This document shows, piece after piece, positions 47,742-59,715 of a stretch of 64,000 nucleotides of DNA (its first letter is position 1; every line of letters begins with the position of its first letter). The stretch is from Ustulina deusta. Taxonomy: Eukaryota; Ascomycota; Sordariomycetes; Xylariales; Xylariaceae. A program made the translations under genes and the position numbers. The notes below the pieces were generated by a model. It ran no database searches, had not been told where the DNA came from, and saw nothing but the letters and a program-made list of their open reading frames with translations. The stretch covers positions 248,001-312,000 of the forward strand of contig JAJNNX010000042.1 of the NCBI GenBank assembly GCA_023159155.1, read 5' to 3'.

Positions 47742-48113
47742 ATGAACGCTTCTTTCCTGAATCCTCATGGCCAAACATTATGGCCTTCCTCGGCTGTTTT
47801 TAGTAGATATACTGGCGCGTCTGCACTGTCGATCCAGGCTGCTACAACTTCCCGAAATCCGCCAATAATTGCGACGGCAAAACAGCAAGCTATTAGCCAA
47901 CGAGCCACTGCTACCAACTCCTTTCCTTCCTCCGAACCCGACCACGATGGAGATCTAAACTCCAATACCAGGCTCCTCAGCCCCCAAGCCGCATCACCAT
48001 ACCTCGCCCGCCGACGCCCGCGCTGCAAATGTGCCGCTCCAAAATCGCCCTGCGCCTACCACTGCAAGACCTGCGGGTACTGTATCCCCAAGATGGACTA
48101 CCAGCACACTTAG
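47742..48113 (+). CDS. Hypothetical 123-aa protein with Cys-rich C-terminus
   Basis: A single-exon frame. Residues 1-85 are Ser/Thr/Ala/Gln-rich. Residues about 94-115 contain RCKCAAPKSPCAYHCKTCGYC, spaced C-x-C-(6)-C-x3-C-x2-C-x2-C with an adjacent His, which looks like a small zinc- or metal-binding knuckle. No family is recognised and no signal peptide is evident. An antisense frame of 87 codons covers part of it, but without a cysteine pattern or domain. It could also be a non-coding stretch with an accidental frame. Confidence 0.35.
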   Translation: MNASFLNPHGQTLWPSSAVFSRYTGASALSIQAATTSRNPPIIATAKQQAISQRATATNSFPSSEPDHDGDLNSNTRLLSPQAASPYLARRRPRCKCAAPKSPCAYHCKTCGYCIPKMDYQHT

Positions 48114-48871
48114 GTCCGAGCCTAGCGGAGTGAATAACACCGTCATTTTAGTCTGGTAGGCGGTACGACGGCGGTGGCTGTGGCGCTCGTTATATAAATT
48201 AATTTCGACGCCCCGCAGTCAGATGTTAAATACTACAATCATAAAAAGCATAAAGATCAAGAGGCAAAAGGCTATGCTAGAGCGTAGGGGGTATGGGGAT
48301 GATGAGGAATAGTAGAGCTCTTAGACAGAGAGACGATGCTAAAGGGGATGCGGCGTTCGCGATGACTCGAACTTCTTAGTCAAGGCTATTCTACTTATCG
48401 TTGTTGATACAGGCTTTCATCGAGCCAGGAAGGAACTCGCTCCAATAGAGCCGAGGATGGTGTAAAAGTCGTCTGTGGAGACGGCGCTGTTCGAAAACAC
48501 GCCTTGCAAGGCGCAGGAAAAGGCACCGCTTCACTGGTAGGGGGTGGCAGTGCAGATGCCTGCTGCCTGTGGCGAAGCCGAAGCCCACGAGAATATTAAC
48601 CGGGAATATCCCTAGGCTGGAGATGCATGCAGTCGCTGATGGCGGCGCCATGCATTTACACTGCTATATAGTTCCATCGCGCTCAGCCTGGACAAAAATG
48701 ATGCATACGATTGGCGCTCAATTTGAGGGGGTATTAATGTATTAATGCCTCACCCACCACCCAGAAAACACATAACAATGAATGATGAAGTCTCCTTCTT
48801 CCACGATTCATTACTTCATTAATATCGTCCATTGATCTCTAAAGTACAACCAGTGGAAACAAGCTACAGAG
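48114..48871. other. Intergenic, no supported gene
   Basis: Spacer between the Cys-rich ORF and the severed STAND-type N-terminus. Short frames only. Confidence 0.45.
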
Positions 48872-49018
48872 ATGAGCTTCGGATTTAGTATTGGCGACTT
48901 CCTTGCAGTCGTTGCACTTGTCAATAAAGTCAGAAAGGATTTCGTTGGTGCACCAGCCCAATTCCAGCAGATCTCCAATGAGTTCGTTACTTCCCCACCT
49001 CAAACCCGAGCTGATTAA
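48872..49018 (+). pseudogene. Severed N-terminus of a fungal STAND/ankyrin-type protein
   Basis: The plus strand opens with MSFGFSIGDFLAVVALVNKV followed by RKDFVGAPAQFQQISNE. This is the standard beginning of a fungal N-terminal domain found on NLR, ankyrin and kinase-like proteins linked to incompatibility. The match stops after about 37 residues, the frame ends at TAA (49016-49018), and strongly AT-rich DNA begins about 30 bp later. The rest of the protein is absent. Either a transposon inserted and the remainder was lost, or RIP spreading destroyed it. A spliced continuation beyond the AT block cannot be excluded from this window. Confidence 0.6.
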
Positions 49019-49049
49019 ACACCATGCACAAGTCACAACCCCCTAATGA

Positions 49050-51499
49050 CTAAGAAAGAGGGGGGGGAAGGTTATATATTGCAGAAAAATAAGCAATAAA
49101 ATAAGGAACAAGAGATAAGCCGATATATCTACTAGACTTATGCCAATAAGTGTGGTGTTTAATTGGTCCTACTACTGATTCCGCTAACTAAGCATACTGA
49201 CTGTTGTTTTGTCTTAGGCTCAGAAATTGTCAGATTTAGTGTTATAGAGCGTACCGCATATATGTCTTTAGATCGCCTTGTTTCTTTTTCTGTCTAGAGG
49301 CCCTGTTTTTCGCCTCGTGAGGTATTTATGTACAAGCTCACTAGTAAGTATGGCCTAGCTATACTTACTAAGCCACACTGTTAAGCTATAGCGCTTATAT
49401 AACTAAGTAATCCTGCTATCTATGCTTAATTAGTTCTTTTTATAGCTATTAGCTATATGCCAAATCTAACATACTTTTTTAAAAAATATTACTTTAGTAA
49501 TACTTTTTATATATATATTAGCAAAGCTATAAGTATAGTTATAAGTAATGTTTCTAAAGCAATTGTAGTATTTTAGTATAATTGGTTTAAAGTAAGTTAA
49601 AACATATAAATAAGTATTAAATAGTTTTTTTTGCTATACGCCTAAACAAATAGGCGTGTAGCGCTTATATAATTAGATCTAAGTAAAATTATATAAAAAT
49701 TTTTTTTTTTTTTTTTTTTTTAAGCCTTATACAATCTTAATAAATTAATCAAATAAAGCTATACGCACACACTAAGCATACATAATAAGATCCTTACTAA
49801 TTTATAAAATAAATATTTATTAAAACAAACTTTTATTTTTTATATATAATAAGTTTTTTATATATATATTATATATAATATATATAAATCTTTTTATATT
49901 ATATAAAATAGCTTACTAATAAAGTTTTAGTTATTAAACAAATAAATAAAAATAAATCGCTAGAACTATAAGCATAAAAAGCGCTGCTATAACTATATAG
50001 CTAAACATAAGCGCTTCTATAAAAAAAAAAAACGTACTACTACTACTGCTATATAAGTACTATAGTTTGTAGCGCTTTAATAAATAATAACTAATAAAAT
50101 TACTAGCTCTAACTTTAAATTGTTTTTGTTTTAAAGAAATATTTCTATATGCTTACCCGCTACTTTTATAAAAAGTATTATTACTACTGCTATAACTGCT
50201 ATGCTTAGGGTTATTAGTTTATTGCTAGCTTTGCCTAATATTTATATATTAACGAATAGCTAGGTTATTTTAGTAATATTAGTACTACTACTTGTACTAC
50301 TTAGTTGCTTTTTTAATAGTGTAGCATATGTTTTTGCTGCTATTTTTATTTATAGTTATAATAAATATATATTTTATATATATGTTTGCCTTTATATATA
50401 GCTAGTTTTTTTAAAATTTTTTAAAAAAATACTATATTTATAATATATTAAAAGCGCTTTTTAGAGTTGCTTTAATAATAACTATATCAAAATAATTAGT
50501 AATAAAATATATTACTAATATTATATCTCTAAATATAAATATAAAAAACTATATATATTTTTATTTTTAGCTTATAAAAAGATTATATTTAATTATTTTA
50601 GGTTTAGGCTAACGAACGCTTATAAAACTTTTTATGTTTTATATAATGCTTTAAAAACTTAAGCTAAAGTTTTTATAAGCTTTAAGCCTAATAAAGCTGT
50701 TAAAAAACTTATTTTAGAACTATAGATTATAATCTATATGTTATTATAGCTTAACAAAAAAAAAAAAAAACAACAATAATAAATAAGCTTTAGCCACTCT
50801 AGTAAAAGGATTAATACTTTTTAGGGTTATTAAGTTTTTATATTATTAGTTCTAAAGCTTTTTTAAGCATGTTATAATATTATTTAATTTTTTTATTTAT
50901 ATGTTTTAAGCTTGTAACTTATACCTATATATATTAAGTATTTTATTTTATAAATTTTTTTTAAGTAATATATTTTTAATTTTTTTTTAAAAAATTAATA
51001 TATTTTGCTAAACTTTTTAACTATATTTAAAAAGCTTATATAATTTAAGCTATTCTAAAAAAATTATTTATTTTAGTATAGGTAAAGTTTTTATAAGTTT
51101 ATTAATAATTATATTATTAATAAATATATATTTTATTATAATAGTTTTATTTTTAACTTTTTAGTATAGCTAATAGTTATAAATATTAATAGGCTATAGT
51201 TTAATACGTAATAGAGCTACCTCTTTTATAATAAGCTTTATAGTTTGCTAATTATTATATTATATTTATATTTGCTAATTTTATAGCACTACTTTAAGCT
51301 TATTAATAAGCTAGTTAATAAATATTACTTTTTTAGCTACTTAGGCTAAAACTAAAAGCTTTGCTTTAGTAATAAATATAATAATTATATTTTATTTATT
51401 AGTTTGCTAGTAGATTATTTCTTTAAAAAGCTTTATAATATAAGCTTAAAAGCTTTTTTAATTAAAGATATTATTTATAAAAAATATATTGCTAACTAT
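49050..51499. other. AT-rich, RIP-like block of unassigned origin
   Basis: Extreme AT content begins here, with long A and T runs (for example 49700-49721). No coding motif could be assigned. The first 350 bp keep more G and C than the rest. A perfect 10-bp inverted repeat TAGTAAGTAT / ATACTTACTA surrounds GGCCTAGCT near 49344-49372. Confidence 0.5.
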
Positions 51500-51500
51500 T

Positions 51501-52856
51501 GAATGGGCTGTATACGATATATTGTATATAAAAACAAATAATATGCATGGACAGAATATAATGTATTGTACTATGTTATCTATAAAAAAAAAAAAAAAAG
51601 AATGTTTATATAAAGCATAAGTTTTTTATATTTATATAAAAGCTTACGTTATTATACGAGCTAATATAACAAAAAAGAAATAAAGTCCCTTTTGTCCGGC
51701 TGAAGTCCAGCTAATATCTATATAAAAGCTAAGCGTAAACTTATATTTTGTATAAGTTATATAATAAAGTTATAACTAATACTAGTTATTTTAATACTAG
51801 CTATTTTTTTTTTTAGTTATAACTGCCTGTTATATAAAAAAAACAAAAAGCAACTATATAACTGCCTAAATATATATATAAAAGTTTAATTACTATAAAA
51901 GCAACTAAATTAATAATCTAGTTTATATATATAGCTACTAAGTTAGTAGAACATTTTTTTTTAATAAAGTTATATAATAATATTATAAAATTATTATTTT
52001 AGCTATATAATTAATTAAAAACTATAAGCTAAATGTTACTTGGTAACTATTTAAATTAAAGCTAAATATTTGTTTTTGCCTTGTGTAATAGTAAGGTTTA
52101 TAATTAGCTAGCTTGTCCGGTCGGTGGGCTTTATATAGGCAATTGTTAGTTAAAAGCCTTTAAGGTTGCTTGTGTTTGGTTAACTAGGCAGGTTATTTGT
52201 ATGGAAAGAAATTAACTAATTAGAAGTTAGGTTAACTTGTATATAAGAGGACTTGCATATAAAAAAGTGCTTAAGTTTTTTGTTGCTTTTTGTTTTTTTG
52301 TTGTTTTTTAAAAAATCTTTTGTTTTATATGTCTGCCTGTTCTTATATACTATATATATATATATATATATATTTGTTTTAGTATATTACTAATACTTTT
52401 GCTTTTTATATATAAACTAATAAAGTTTAAATTATTGCTATATTATTAGTTAATATATAAATCTAAGTGCTTGTTAATATATTTTTTGTATATTTGATTG
52501 CGCTTATTTTCTGTTAGGAGGGTTACTTTTATATAGTTTTTATTTAGTTATGTAGTACTATTATTACTGCGTGTATAAAGAATGCTTATATAGTACGTAG
52601 TAGTTATTTGTTTTATAGCTATTGCTAGATTATTAGGTTCTAGGGTAATGCTTGCGTAGCGTACGTTTGGCGTTTATATAGCGCTCGGTACAATTATTAT
52701 GTTTAAAAAAAAAGAAGTAAATTAGTTGTATAATAAAAAAAAAAAAAAAAAAAAAAAATAAGAAAGAGTGGTATTTAAATTTTTTTTTTTTTTTAGAGTT
52801 AATTTATTATATATTGCTTTTATACTTTTAACTTTTTTTTTTTTATAAATATTATT
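51501..52856. repeat. AT-block repeat unit X (LTR-like core plus flank)
   Basis: The unit starts with GAATGGGCTGTATACGATAT and contains a 294-bp core (51501-51794) shared with units at 52860 and 59425. A flank of about 1.06 kb follows, ending in TTTTTTAGAGTTAATTTATTATATATTGC and a poly-T/TATAAAT tail. Most of the flank is also found in the next unit (53155-53945), but 52020-52360 differs and is less AT-rich. Differences from the other copies are mostly C/T and G/A transitions. It could be an LTR or a solo-LTR-derived unit. Confidence 0.6.
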
Positions 52857-52859
52857 ATT

Positions 52860-53945
52860 GAATGGGCTATATATAATATATTGTATGTAAAACAAATAAC
52901 GTGCATGGACAAAATACAATATATTGTACTATATTATTTATAAAAAAAAAAAAAAAAAAAAATGTTTATACGAAGCATAAGTTTTTTATATTTATATAAA
53001 AGCTTACGCTATTGTACGAGCTAATATAACAAAAAAAAAATAAGGCCCCTTTCGTCCGGCCGAAGTCCAGCTAATATCCGTACAACAGCCGAGCGTGAAC
53101 TCGCATTCCGTGCAAATTGTACAATAAAGTTGTAACTAATGCTAGTTATTCCAATACTGGCTATTTTTTTTTTTAGTTACAACCGCCCGTTATATAAAAA
53201 GAACAAAAAAAGCAACTATATAACTACTTAAATATATATATAAAAGTTTAACTACTAGAAAAACAACCAAGTTAGCAATCTAGTTTATATATATAGCTGC
53301 TAGATTAATAAATTATTTTTTTCTAATAAAGTTATATAACAAGAATTATTAGCTAGAACAGCAACTATTATATAGTATTACTGCTAATAAACAATTTTAA
53401 TAATTATTAGCTTATTATAGCGCTATATATTAATATATATATTTATCTTTTTGTTATATATATATTTATTTTAATATATTGCTAATATTTTTAGCTTTTT
53501 ATATATAAACTAATAAAGCTTAAATTATTACTATATTATTAGTTAATATATAAATCCGGGTGCTTGCTAATATACTTTTTGTATATTTAATTATATTTAT
53601 TTTTTACTAAAAGGATTACTTTTATACGGTCCTTATTTAGTTGCGCAGTACTATTATTATTATATATATAAAAAATGCTTATATAATATATAGTAGTTAC
53701 TTGTTCTATAGCTATTGCTAAATTATTAGGTTTTAAAGTAATACTTGTATAGCATATGTTTAGCGTTCGTATAGCGCTTAGTACAATTATTACGTTTAAA
53801 AAAAAAAAAGTAAATTAGTTATATAATAAAAAAATAAAAAATAAAAAAATAGAAAGAAGTAGCGTTTATGTTTTTTTTTTTTTTAGAGTTAATTTATTAT
53901 ATATTACTTTTATACTTCTGATTCTTTTTTTTTTATAAATACTAT
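52860..53945. repeat. AT-block repeat unit X' directly following X
   Basis: A direct repeat of the preceding unit with the same order: core 52860-53154, then a flank ending in TTTTTTTAGAGTTAATTTATTATATATTAC. Its core has kept much more G and C (CCCCTTTCGTCCGGCCGAAG) than the copy at 51501, where the same positions read T or A. It directly precedes the 3' end of Copia element A. Confidence 0.6.
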
Positions 53946-56900
53946 AATCGTACGTAATTTTTTATATTTTATTAATAAATGCTTTTATTTATATAGTTAA
54001 CTTGTTTATTAATACAAAAGTTTTTAAAACTTAGTTTAGTATCTTTTTTGTAAACATATTAGCTAGATTATTTTTATTATTAATCTATTATATTTTAAAG
54101 ATTTTTTATTTTTTATATAATTTTTTTAATAATATAATATTAATTATTAGGCGTTTTTTCTGCGTAGTGCTAAGCTTAACAAAATAATTATATAATAATT
54201 TTAAATCAGAGCATAAAATAGCTAAAATTAAAAGTAATTATAGTATAGTTATAATTTTTAAAAATATTATATAAAAGGCAATAGTACTATTAAAGCTATT
54301 AATTATATTATATAATTTATTTGTAAGTATATTTCTAATTACCTTTTTGTACTTGTTTAAATTCTAATATATAATGTTTTTTTTAATTTTAAAGCTCAAA
54401 TTCTTTTTTATATAATGTTTAGTCCTTAATATAATTATAAATCTAAATTAAAAAGTTATATTTATATTGTTTGCAAATAATCTATCTATAAAAATAAACA
54501 GCTTTATATAATATAGGTCCATTAGTATAAAAGTTAAGCTACAATTCTTATTATTTGTTTATTACTAGATTTTTTAGTTCAAATTTTTAATATTATATAG
54601 CTTAAGATATATAATTTAAATAGTTATATATAGGTTATATACTGCTTTGGGCTAGCAAATATTATTAATATATATATTTTTTGCTTATTATAAAACGTAT
54701 TGCTATATAAAATCAGTTGTATAAAGGTTAATCTGGTCTAATTAGTTTGTTTAGCCTTTTTAAATTAAAATAATATTTTTTTTAAATAAAAGTATAATTT
54801 GTTTATTATTAAACTTTATAAAGTAACCTGGCTAAAGTATCTTTTTTGGCTTTATATAAAACTTGGCTTATTGCAATTTATATTTTTCCTTTTTTAAAAA
54901 GCCTAGCAATGCAAAACTAAACATATTATCTGTTTGCAGTCCAGTAATACTAAAGTTATCCAAAGGTCTTTTAGTAAAAAGTAGGCATAGGTTGTATATA
55001 GAAATAATTATACCGAGCCTTTTATAATAGTACTAATAGTATATCTTAAACTAATATAAACCTGATTTAATAAATCTATATAATAGTTATATAATTTATA
55101 GGATTGTTTTATTAAAATATTTTGATTTTAGTTTAGATAGTAGTTATATAAAGATTTTTTTGGCTAATTTGTCCTTTGATTATATATATATTTATATAAT
55201 ATTTTAAAGTTTGCCCGAAGCATTAAAGTTATAAATTAAAAAAGTCCTAGTATAAATAATAGTTTTTAGTTTATTTACTAGATTATTAGTAATTAAATAA
55301 GCACTATTTTTTTTTTAGTATTATTATAGCTTTATATAATAAATTAAAACTTTTTGTATAGTTTAGTTGTTTTTTTTTTGATTTTTTGTATAAGCTAAGA
55401 TTTAAAAATATAAATATTGCCATATTTTGTCAGATCATATTTCACAAATTGGAATACGCCTTATATAATAAGATTATTAATTTTAGTAGTATTAGATTTT
55501 TTGAATAAGGTTCTAAGTATATTAATAATACTATTTTTGTATAGCTTAATAACTAAGGCATAGTTCTATTTCTTTTTAAAGGTTAGGAATAGTTAACTAA
55601 TCTATTATATAAAAGTTATATAAAATGTTATAGCTTTTAGGGGTTGTCCATGTTTTCTTTATATAATAAAAGCTTAAAAAGGTTATATTTTGTCCTTTTT
55701 TTTAATATGTTTGTTTAGGATATTTTTCTTAGTTATATAATAATAAAGCTTAACTTACGTCTAACAGAAGTATATTAAGCTATTTATTAAATTAATAATT
55801 ATATTAAGGTTTTTAATTGATTTAGTTTTGTATAGTCCATTTTAGCTTTTTTTTTTCTGCTATATTATTATTTCGCTGTATAAAAATAACAAAAATATAT
55901 TATATAAAACTAGTCTGTTATGCTAGTTAATTGTACGGTTAATTTTAATTTTTGCTCTTTTGTTTCGCAACATTTTTATAGCTTTTTTAATTGCTTTAGC
56001 CCTTCGTATAATATTAAATAAAAAAAATAAGTCCTAATTAATTTTAGGGTAAGCTCTAAGGATAAAAAGGGTTAATACAAGGCTATTTGGCCTAGCAGTA
56101 TTGTTCAGGGTTTTAACTGCTATTTAAAAAATTAACTTGTCTTCTGTACAATTACCAATCTTGGCTTTTAGTATATTATATGCATAGCAAAAGGGGCTAT
56201 ATGCCTTTTCAATTTTATTAATTGCCCAGTGCGCCTTAATAGGCATTATATAGTACTAAGTGCTTACAATCTTTGTTTAGTTCTAAAATTCTTTAAATAA
56301 AAAGTTTATATTTGGGTTATATATAATATAATCAAAAGATCTTTAATATATGTTAATCTAGTATTTATATAGCGCTTTTTAAATATTTTATATAAATATT
56401 AATTTAAAAAAAGTTATTGCTTAAAAAAATATAGCAGTATTAATAATATAAAAAACTTGCTTATTGTCTATTTATATAGCATTAATTATAACTTTATAAT
56501 TAAAATTATAATTATTTTTAATTAAAAACTTAAATTATTAAAGTATTAGGTTATATAATTAATAATAATAATAAAATTTTGAGATTTCTTTTAAAGTTAA
56601 GTAGTTAATATTATATCCTATATAACTAAGCATTATATATAATCTTTTTATATAAAAGTATTTAAATTAATAGTATAGTTATTATAATTCTGTTTTAATA
56701 AAGTATAGTTTAGCTTTATAAAAGCTTGTATTAAAAAATAAGTATTTTTATTTGTATATAATAGAAATAATCTTTTTATTTTTTTATATAATAATATTTT
56801 TTGTATTATTAAAGTAAGCCTATAAGCGGTTGGTATTTTTTAATAAAAATAAAAATAGTGTTGGGCTATCTAGGATATAATATATTGTTATATTAAAAAA

Positions 56901-59424
56901 ATTATTTATTTATATAGTGCTTATAGCAGTAATTATATTACTACTGCCAAACCTAATATTTGTGTTGCCTAGGGTCTAGTCTATTTTTATACGAAAATAA
57001 AATCTAAAATAGGTTTTTAATTATGTTTTTCTTATTATTAAATAGTTTGAAGCGCTTATATTCTAGAGTTTGCTTTAGTATTTTATATAATATTAGTTGT
57101 TAAAAATAAACTAGTTAGATAATATATCTGTTTTATAGTTTTAAATATTTTTTTTAGTTGTATAATAAATAAAAATATTATTTATTAAAAATTAAATAAA
57201 TTAGCTACTAAATTTTTTGTTAAGTTCTTTATTGCTTTTGTCTAATTCTAGATATTTTTTATATTCCGTAAAGTATACTAAAAATTTTTTAAATATAAGT
57301 TCTGCTTTGTTAATTATTTTGTATAAATTAAAGTATTGATTTTTTATATAAGCTTATTTTTAGGAAGTATGTTTAATTAACTAATAATTTTTTTTGTAGT
57401 ATATAAAATATTTCTTATTTATATAGTAGTTCTGGCCTTTTTAATCTTTTTAGTAGTTTTATTATATATTTGGCCTATTTAATGATCTAAGAAATCTATA
57501 CTATTGGCTTTTTATATAATAGCTTTAGTTATACCTCCTATTAGTAAAATAAATATTATTATCTTTTTATATAAAGCTTTTTAGTACGTTGTTTAACGCT
57601 ATCTAAATATATACTTAAAAGTTTAAAAAAAAACCTTTATTTATTAGCTTTTAGAATATAAGGGCTATAGCTAATTTTAGGACTTTTTAGCATACTTATA
57701 TAATTATTATATTTAGCTAGATTTTTTTTTAGTAACTTGTGCTAAATGTTTATTATATTTTTAAAAGCTTATTAATTATAAGATCTAATATTTTATATAA
57801 TACTAGATCTAGGTGTTTTTTATTTATTTATATAAATATAATTATAGTCTAGTTAGCCTAGTACTAATTATAGTTTATATTAGTATTAAAATAAGTATTT
57901 ATTATATAATAGATTTTATGCTAGGTTTTTTTAGGTCTAATCTAATATATAAAATAATCTTTTATATACCTTTTAAGAATTATTAGAAATACTATATAAT
58001 ATTAGTCCTTTATAATTCCGAGTTATTAGTATATATTTATAAACAAGCATGCCTTATTATATAAAAGGTTGTATAGCTTGCCTATATAGTTCTTTTTTTT
58101 TTTTTTTTTTTTTTTTAAAAATTACCTACTTTTTAAAAAGGATTATTCTATTTTATATAATCTTTAAAAAAATAGGTCTAAAAATAGGTTGTTTGTTATA
58201 AGGTCTAGTGTTATACAAAGGTATACTTGTTGCAATAGGGTCTGAGAAAGGTTATAAATAATAGGGTATTTGTATATAAGTTAGAAGTTTGGTTTATAAC
58301 CTGCCTTTGTTGTATATTTATATATATATTCAAAAGTATTTTAAAACTTAATAATAGATTGTATAGGTAGATAGGGGGTCTGATTTTTAGAAGTTTGGAA
58401 TTATATGTTCTTTAGAGGTCCAGGCTATATAAGTTCTAATTGTCTAATTTTTAGTTCTGCCTTTGTTTATATAATAGGTATAAGGGCTGAGGTATGCCGA
58501 AGTGTAGGGGTAGGCTAAAAAATAGGCCAAAATTGTTAATTTAATATAAAAGAAACTAAGGGTTGTTATATAACAGGAATAGGGGTAAGTTAAACAATTA
58601 ATAGCTTTAGAAAATCTTTAATAAGTTTAAATTTTTTTTGTGCGATCTAAGCAAAGTTTTTTATATATATGCCTAGGTTGTTTTATAGCTATATTTTTTT
58701 ATATATAATAGCTTTAGAAAATTTTATATAAATATTTATATAAAGTTATACAAAGTATTTAGGTTCCTATTCTATAAAGTCTTTTTTATATATCTTTTAA
58801 AATATTTGTTTGTTATTAATTATATAATTATATTCTTTGATCTAAAAAGCTATATATATATTAAAAATTGCTTTTGATGCTATATCTAGATTGATTAGTT
58901 AACTTTAATATTAGAAGTTAAATATATCTTTTGTATTTTTAGGGTTAATGTTAAATTTTAAAGCAAGCTTATTATATATAAATTAAAAATATACTTTAGC
59001 AGCTTTTATAGTTTTATGTAATAGATATAATACTATAATAAGAAATTAAAAAAAAAATATTATCTAGCTATTATATAGTAGTATAGTTAGAAGTAATATA
59101 ATTATATATTATTTTTATTTTTTTTGTATAGTACTTTTAATGTTTTTTATAAAAGGTTAATATTTATATATTAGAAATTAGATCTTTTTTATTTTCTTTA
59201 TAACAAATAAATATATTTAATAACCTATAATATAAAATATTTATTTTATTTTATATAGTATTATTATTGCTACTTTGTAGAAAAGTAATAGTTATATAGT
59301 AAAGATTTTAAAGTGCAATATAAAGACCTATTTAAATAGGTTTAATTTTATTTTTATTTTTGCTAATCTGTGGTATATTTCTGTAATTCTTTTTAGAATG
59401 CCTTTATAACTACTAATCAATATT
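53946..59424 (-). mobile_element. RIP-degraded Ty1/Copia retrotransposon, copy A (internal region)
   Basis: Read on the minus strand, the 3' end (about 54.20-53.96 kb) gives ID.R-like and NNLANMFTKKI followed by a basic tail. This is the C-terminal RNase H end typical of Ty1/Copia polyproteins (NLADMFTK). The rest of about 5.5 kb matches copy B along its whole visible length at an offset near 5770 bp, which defines it as one repeat unit. Stops are everywhere. The 291-bp repeat at 59425-59715 would be its 5' LTR. Confidence 0.6.
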
Positions 59425-59715
59425 AAATAGGCTATATATAATATATTGTATATAAAACAAATAATATATATAAACAGAATATAATATATTATATTATATT
59501 ATTTATAAAAAAAAAAAAAAAAATGTTTATATAAAGTATAAGTTTTTTATATTTATATAAAAACTTACGCTATTATACGAGCTAATATAACAAAAGGGAA
59601 ATAAGGCCCCTTTTGTCCGGCTAAGGTCCGGCTAACATCTATATAACAGCCGAGCGTGAATTCGCACTCCGTGCAAGTTATACAATAAGGTTGTAACCAA
59701 TGCTAGTTATTCCAA
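59425..59715 (-). repeat. LTR between the two tandem Copia copies
   Basis: This 291-bp copy of the repeat core is bounded on the minus strand by TGTTGGAATAACTAG at its start, the common Copia LTR opening. It lies exactly between the 3' end of copy B and the 5' end of copy A, so the two elements appear to share it. It matches the cores at 51501 and 52860 with mostly transition differences. Confidence 0.6.

Noticed and set aside
52722..52919. Open frame in the AT block (minus)
   Set aside because: Made of homopolymer A/T runs within repeat unit X; no coding character.
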